From positions 186,001 to 250,000 of the forward strand of contig NZ_SZVI01000003.1 in assembly GCF_013416775.1 (NCBI RefSeq): 64,000 nucleotides of DNA, given 5' to 3'. Source of the stretch: Rhodoferax sp. BLA1 (lineage in GTDB: Bacteria; Pseudomonadota; Gammaproteobacteria; Burkholderiales; Burkholderiaceae_C). Positions 60,889 through 64,000 of the stretch are shown here, in pieces. The position numbers and the translations under genes were made by a program. The notes below the pieces were generated by a model. That model saw only the letters and a program-made list of their open reading frames with translations, did no database searches and was not told the origin of the DNA. Position 1 is the stretch's first letter, and every line of letters starts with the position of its first letter.

Positions 60889-61118
60889 GCGCCGTACTAA
60901 ATGGGTCAGAAACGCCATCGACTCGGTATGTCGGTCCAAAGCGCCGGACCACGATTGATGGCCCTGAAAAATTCTGCACCTCCTGCAATGAATGGTGGCC
61001 AGCCGATCTTGAGTTTTTCTTCGCCTCGAAAAAAAACTCTGATGGCCTCTGGTACTGCTGCAAAGCCTGTTACCACGAAAACGACAAGCGTCCAGGTCGC
61101 AAAGGAGCACTTTCATGA
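60885..61118 (+). CDS. Small zinc-finger phage protein
   Basis: A 77-aa protein with two CxxC-type pairs (KFCTSCNEWWPADLEFF; WYCCKACYHEND), the pattern of small zinc-finger proteins that regulate phage middle functions. It overlaps genes at both ends. Confidence 0.65.
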   Translation: MSAVLNGSETPSTRYVGPKRRTTIDGPEKFCTSCNEWWPADLEFFFASKKNSDGLWYCCKACYHENDKRPGRKGALS

Positions 61119-61588
61119 ACACCTCACAACTCAAGCTGCAGATGAACCTCAAAGGCGCCTGGCGCGACGTGGTCAGTTTTGCCCCCGCCATGGAGGCATC
61201 AATCAAGACAGGCGCCGAGCAGGTGTTTGGGCACGATCAGCACGTTACGCTGCGCATCATTTCCCCGGCCGACTCCGGCCCACCGCTGGCATGCTGGTCT
61301 GCCGCCACAGGCTGGCGCACCTGGGGTGAGCGCAGTCTCGCCCGCGATCCCGCGCCCACTCCTGCGGGCCCCGATCCCTTGCTCCAGGCCCGCAAAGACA
61401 TCACCTTGCTGCGCACGGCGCTGACCAACATGGTCGGAGCCCGCACCTCGGACGAGCTGCGCAATATGGAGGCGTTTTTGCGCATGCTGCCACTGCAGAA
61501 CGATCAAGACAAAATGATCAGCATCAACGCCATCCAGGCACTCCTGGCCACCATGCCGCAAGGTGCAAGCCATGCCGATCAAGCCTGA
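61115..61588 (+). CDS. Hypothetical phage protein upstream of gemA
   Basis: A 157-aa protein (MNTSQLKLQMNLKGAWRDVV) with an alpha/beta N-terminal part and a helical C-terminal part (LLRTALTNMVGARTSDELRN). No family is recognised. It overlaps gemA by 17 bp. Confidence 0.6.
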   Translation: MNTSQLKLQMNLKGAWRDVVSFAPAMEASIKTGAEQVFGHDQHVTLRIISPADSGPPLACWSAATGWRTWGERSLARDPAPTPAGPDPLLQARKDITLLRTALTNMVGARTSDELRNMEAFLRMLPLQNDQDKMISINAIQALLATMPQGASHADQA

Positions 61589-62051
61589 CACCCGCCAGGC
61601 CCACCTGGCCGCCATCCACATGGCCCAGAAGGCCCTGGGCCTGTCTGCAGACGATGCCGTGTCGGTCAAACTGGCTGTCACCGGCAAAGCCAGTGCAGCC
61701 GATATGACCACGCTGCAGCGCAAGCAGTACCTGGCGCACCTGGCAGGCCTGCAAGCCCAGGCCGGTCTGATTGCCCCGCGCCCAGGCAAACGCCCCCATG
61801 TGCAGCGCAGCCTGGACGATGCCGACGACGAACGTTGGCAAAAGGCCCGCGCCCTGTGGCACGCCCTGGCCAAGGCCGATGTGGTGCGGGTGGACACAGA
61901 TGCGGCGTTGACGGCGTATGTCAAACGCCAGACCAAGGTGGACGCCTGGCGTTTCCTCAACAGCTACCAGGTCAACACCGTGATCGAGGCGCTCAAAAAG
62001 TGGTGCGTGCGCTCTGGCGTGCCCACTGAGCCCGTTGAAAGTAGGAGCTGA
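61572..62051 (+). CDS. gemA: GemA-like protein (DUF1018, Mu gp16)
   Basis: A 159-aa protein, ATG 61572 (MPIKPDTRQAHLAAIHMAQK). RKQYLAHLAGLQAQAGL and the C-terminal WRFLNSYQVNTVIEALKKWC fit the DUF1018/GemA family. In Mu, GemA affects host DNA supercoiling and gene expression and lies just before mor, as here. Confidence 0.87.
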   Translation: MPIKPDTRQAHLAAIHMAQKALGLSADDAVSVKLAVTGKASAADMTTLQRKQYLAHLAGLQAQAGLIAPRPGKRPHVQRSLDDADDERWQKARALWHALAKADVVRVDTDAALTAYVKRQTKVDAWRFLNSYQVNTVIEALKKWCVRSGVPTEPVESRS

Positions 62052-62056
62052 CAACC

Positions 62057-62437
62057 ATGGCACTCAACGACCCAAACGACGGCCGCATGGCTCAAAGGCG
62101 GCACGAACTCTATGCCGACATGATGGACCTGGTGCAGCGGCGCTTGGGTGAGTACTGCGTGGGCACGAACGAAGCCGCTCTGATCAGCTGCGACCTGGCC
62201 GACCTGCTGGCAGACCAATGGGGTGGCCAGAACCTGACGTTCCCCAAGGAATACCGCCGCAAACTCAGCCACCTGGAGATGGAAATCTTTGACGCCTTCA
62301 CAGGTGACAATCTGTCTGAAGTGGCGCAAAAATACAAGCTCGGCGAACGTGGCCTGCGCAAGCTGATTACACGGGTGACCAGGCGCATTCGCGATGGCGC
62401 CCAGCACGGGCTGTTTGACAAGCCAGACCCGGCCTAA
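62057..62437 (+). CDS. mor: Mor-family middle transcription activator
   Basis: A 126-aa activator. LADLLADQWGGQNLTFPKEY begins the dimerisation region and the C-terminus has a helix-turn-helix (NLSEVAQKYKLGERGLRKLI). Mor activates Mu middle transcription. No separate C gene is evident nearby, so this protein may drive both late operons, whose starts share a 21-bp element. Confidence 0.9.
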   Translation: MALNDPNDGRMAQRRHELYADMMDLVQRRLGEYCVGTNEAALISCDLADLLADQWGGQNLTFPKEYRRKLSHLEMEIFDAFTGDNLSEVAQKYKLGERGLRKLITRVTRRIRDGAQHGLFDKPDPA

Positions 62438-62453
62438 TTTTGGAGTGAGCAAA

Positions 62454-62681
62454 ATGATGGTTCTGCTGCACGGCCATCCAGGTCAAGGTGACAAGGTGCT
62501 GCCTTACGATGTACCCGTTTTTCAGGAGGTGATCAGGGTGCCTTTCTGGATGATGCCAAGCCCGGAGGTGGTGTCTAGGGGCTACGTCAAAGGCCCCACC
62601 GAGCACTTTGTTCAGTGTCGATTCACCCACCATGACGGGGTAAATTGCCACTACCAGGCATCAAGCACACCAGACGTATGA
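62454..62681 (+). CDS. Hypothetical small phage protein after mor
   Basis: A 75-aa protein beginning MMVLLHGHPGQGDKVLPYDV, with a GGAG Shine-Dalgarno. It ends in an ATGA overlap with the next gene. No domain is recognised. Its position fits a middle gene. Confidence 0.5.
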   Translation: MMVLLHGHPGQGDKVLPYDVPVFQEVIRVPFWMMPSPEVVSRGYVKGPTEHFVQCRFTHHDGVNCHYQASSTPDV

Positions 62682-62896
62682 ATCCACTCAAGATGCATCT
62701 GCAATCGGCGCCAAATAGTATGGTCGGGCTGTCTCGTGAAGAAGTGACCGCCATGCATGTGGATGTGCGTCATGAGCTTTTGAAAGACTATGTCAAGGGC
62801 GTCCAGTGGCGCCTGACAGGCCCGGCGCCAACGCCTGTGTTTATGCCCGAGCTTGCCCTGTTGCTCCTCCCGTCGCAGCCGCCAAAAACGGCTTAG
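62678..62896 (+). CDS. Hypothetical small phage protein
   Basis: A 72-aa protein beginning MNPLKMHLQSAPNSMVGLSR, with VTAMHVDVRHELLKDYVKGV. It is coupled to the previous gene by ATGA. A hairpin CCGGCG-CAA-CGCCGG follows its stop, near 62913-62927, and may end middle transcription. No T-run follows the hairpin. Confidence 0.5.
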   Translation: MNPLKMHLQSAPNSMVGLSREEVTAMHVDVRHELLKDYVKGVQWRLTGPAPTPVFMPELALLLLPSQPPKTA

Positions 62897-62936
62897 CTCC
62901 TTGCCGCAGATCCCGGCGCAACGCCGGTGAAAGTTC

Positions 62937-62957
62937 TGCCCTCGTTCCAATTACATA
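62937..62957 (+). promoter_or_regulatory. Late-operon promoter element, right (PI equivalent)
   Basis: TGCCCT, C, GTTCCAATTACATA: 20 of 21 bases match the element before the lysozyme gene at 46442-46462, in the same orientation relative to the gene and with 28 nt to the ATG. Good evidence for shared activation of both late operons. Confidence 0.75.
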
Positions 62958-62985
62958 AGGTGAGCACCCCGGCACAGTACCGGGT

Positions 62986-64000
62986 ATGCCTCAAGCAACC
63001 CCCCAAACCTCCGGCGCAGCAACCAAGCTGCTGCATATCTTCAAGCCTGGCAAATGGACCACCATGTCAGGTGAGGTCATTGAGTTCAGCGCTGCGGATC
63101 TGGAGGCCACAGCCAAGGCCTACGACCCCAAGATCGCCAAGGCGCCCATCGTCATTGGCCACCCAAAAACGGACGATCCGGCGCAAGGTTGGGTCGCGTC
63201 ACTCGTTAAAACCGCTCGCGGTCTCTTTTCTGTTCCTGAGAAGGTTGACCCAGCTTTTGCAGAGGATGCCCGTGCCGGCAAGTGGGGCACCATTTCTGCG
63301 AAGTTCTATCGCCCTACGGACATCAACAACCCTGTGCCAGGTGTTTGGTACTTGCGTCATGTTGGCGTGCTGGGTGCAGCCGCACCTGGCGTAAAGGGCC
63401 TGGACCCACCCGAATTCAATGAAGCCGAAGACGGTGTCTGCTTCCAGGAGGCCATTGCGTTCTCTGAATGGGACGACATGACCAATGCTGGCCTCTGGCG
63501 CAACCTGCGCGAATGGTTCCTCGTGAAGTTCGGTGCTGATGAAGCCGACCGCGTGCTACCCCCGTGGGACATCCGCACGCTTGAAAAGGGTGCACAAGAC
63601 GAGATCAGAGAGGCGGCGCAGGAGCAAGCCGCCGACATCACGAAGGCGCCACCAGAAGCTGCCATTCCCCAATTTGCCGAACCACCACCAAAGGAGAAGA
63701 CAGTGACCCCTGAAGAAAAAGCAGCCATAGAGGACGAAAACAGGCGTCTGAAGGCGCAACTGGAGGCACACCAGGCTGCCCAGGTGCATGCTGAGAACGT
63801 TGCGTTCTGTGAAGGCCAGCCTGGCGTTTTGCCAGCCTGGCGTGATGTTGCTGTTGCAACGCTGGACCATCTGGCAGCTCAGAGCGAGCCGGTTCAGTTT
63901 GGCGAAGGTGAAGTAAAGAAACCCCTCATTGACCAAGTGAAGGCAATGTTGGCGGCTTTGCCACCGGCGGTCCAGTTTGGCGAAGCGGCCACAGCCGCTC
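62986..64000 (+). CDS. Phage head protease (Mu gpI-like), C-terminus outside the window
   Basis: At least 338 residues, open to the window edge. ATG 62986 starts MPQATPQTSGAATKLLHIFK. SAADLEATAKAYDPKIAKAP, IVIGHPKTDDPAQGWVASL and WGTISAKFYRPTD match the Mu-like protease family that matures the prohead. The C-terminal part from residue 240 (TPEEKAAIEDENRRLKAQLE) is a coiled-coil scaffold with its own start signal. The major capsid gene should follow. Confidence 0.87.
   Translation, partial: MPQATPQTSGAATKLLHIFKPGKWTTMSGEVIEFSAADLEATAKAYDPKIAKAPIVIGHPKTDDPAQGWVASLVKTARGLFSVPEKVDPAFAEDARAGKWGTISAKFYRPTDINNPVPGVWYLRHVGVLGAAAPGVKGLDPPEFNEAEDGVCFQEAIAFSEWDDMTNAGLWRNLREWFLVKFGADEADRVLPPWDIRTLEKGAQDEIREAAQEQAADITKAPPEAAIPQFAEPPPKEKTVTPEEKAAIEDENRRLKAQLEAHQAAQVHAENVAFCEGQPGVLPAWRDVAVATLDHLAAQSEPVQFGEGEVKKPLIDQVKAMLAALPPAVQFGEAATAA
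63703..64000 (+). CDS. Nested scaffold protein within the protease gene, partial
   Basis: An internal in-frame GTG at 63703 (protease residue 240) has AAGGAG at 63691-63696, 6 nt upstream. The product would be the C-terminal helical domain alone. In Mu the scaffold (gene Z) is made the same way from gene I. The window ends inside it. Confidence 0.65.
   Translation, partial: MTPEEKAAIEDENRRLKAQLEAHQAAQVHAENVAFCEGQPGVLPAWRDVAVATLDHLAAQSEPVQFGEGEVKKPLIDQVKAMLAALPPAVQFGEAATAA

Larger units (their letters stand above)
35030..64000. mobile_element. Mu-like transposable prophage (right end outside the window)
   Basis: A contiguous run of Mu-type genes: DDE transposase A, AAA ATPase B, ner-like and XRE regulators, GemA, Mor, lysozyme/Rz, terminases, DUF935 portal, MuF, gpG and gpI protease. 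The left limit lies between aceK and gpG and is approximate. The right limit, major capsid and tail genes lie beyond base 64000. Gene order differs from Mu: the lysis-to-gpG operon is inverted and placed left of the repressor. Confidence 0.93.

Overview
The window looks like a Burkholderiales chromosome, most likely Comamonadaceae (Rhodoferax/Polaromonas type). The evidence is high-GC coding DNA, a leucine/isovalerate (liu) pathway, AceK, Emr-type efflux and nine copies of a short dispersed repeat. From about 35.0 kb to the right edge it is occupied by a Mu-like transposable prophage that runs out of the window. No tRNA, rRNA, CRISPR array or insertion sequence was seen.

Chromosomal part (1-34.9 kb). 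Leucine catabolism: HMG-CoA lyase (31-942), then after an unrelated azlCD/regulator insert, ghrA-like and GNAT genes, the operon liuB-liuC-liuD (8945-4455) with a divergent AraC regulator. A ferric-reductase-like membrane flavoprotein follows. Next is what I read as a complete 2-deoxyribose operon on the minus strand: deoC, periplasmic binding protein, ABC ATPase, two permeases, DUF4432 mutarotase-like protein and deoK, with a divergent DeoR-family regulator. Then come a HAD phosphatase, a patatin lipoprotein, an MBL hydrolase, a retropepsin-like protease and UspA. A tripartite EmrA/EmrB/NodT pump follows, with a divergent TetR and two palindromic operators. The block ends with acyl-CoA dehydrogenase, SDR, thiolase and aceK.

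Prophage (about 35.0-64+ kb). The left arm (46.4 down to 35.1 kb, minus strand) carries lysozyme, Rz with embedded Rz1, DUF2730, a winged-helix protein, small terminase, large terminase, portal, a fibre-like cassette, MuF and gpG. The centre (47.4-50.4 kb, minus) is a lysogeny operon: XRE repressor, two-TM protein, helical-repeat protein, secreted HNH nuclease, RexA-like (DUF6731-like) protein and four-TM protein. The right arm (50.5 kb onward, plus) holds ner, accessory regulators, transposase A, AAA ATPase B, a string of small early genes including rdgC, then gemA, mor and the protease/scaffold gene cut by the window edge.

Most notable points. (1) The late region is split into two divergent operons, and both start with the same 21-bp element (20/21 identical) about 28 nt before the first ATG. 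These two positions match the Mu promoters Plys and PI. (2) The repressor and the next gene, a membrane protein, share a 19-residue motif with 12 identities encoded by mostly different codons, which suggests homotypic signalling. (3) The same operon ends with a cytosolic plus four-TM pair laid out like lambda cI-rexA-rexB or Kiwa, a candidate undescribed exclusion system. (4) The chromosomal repeat sits next to start codons and, twice, in frame inside genes.
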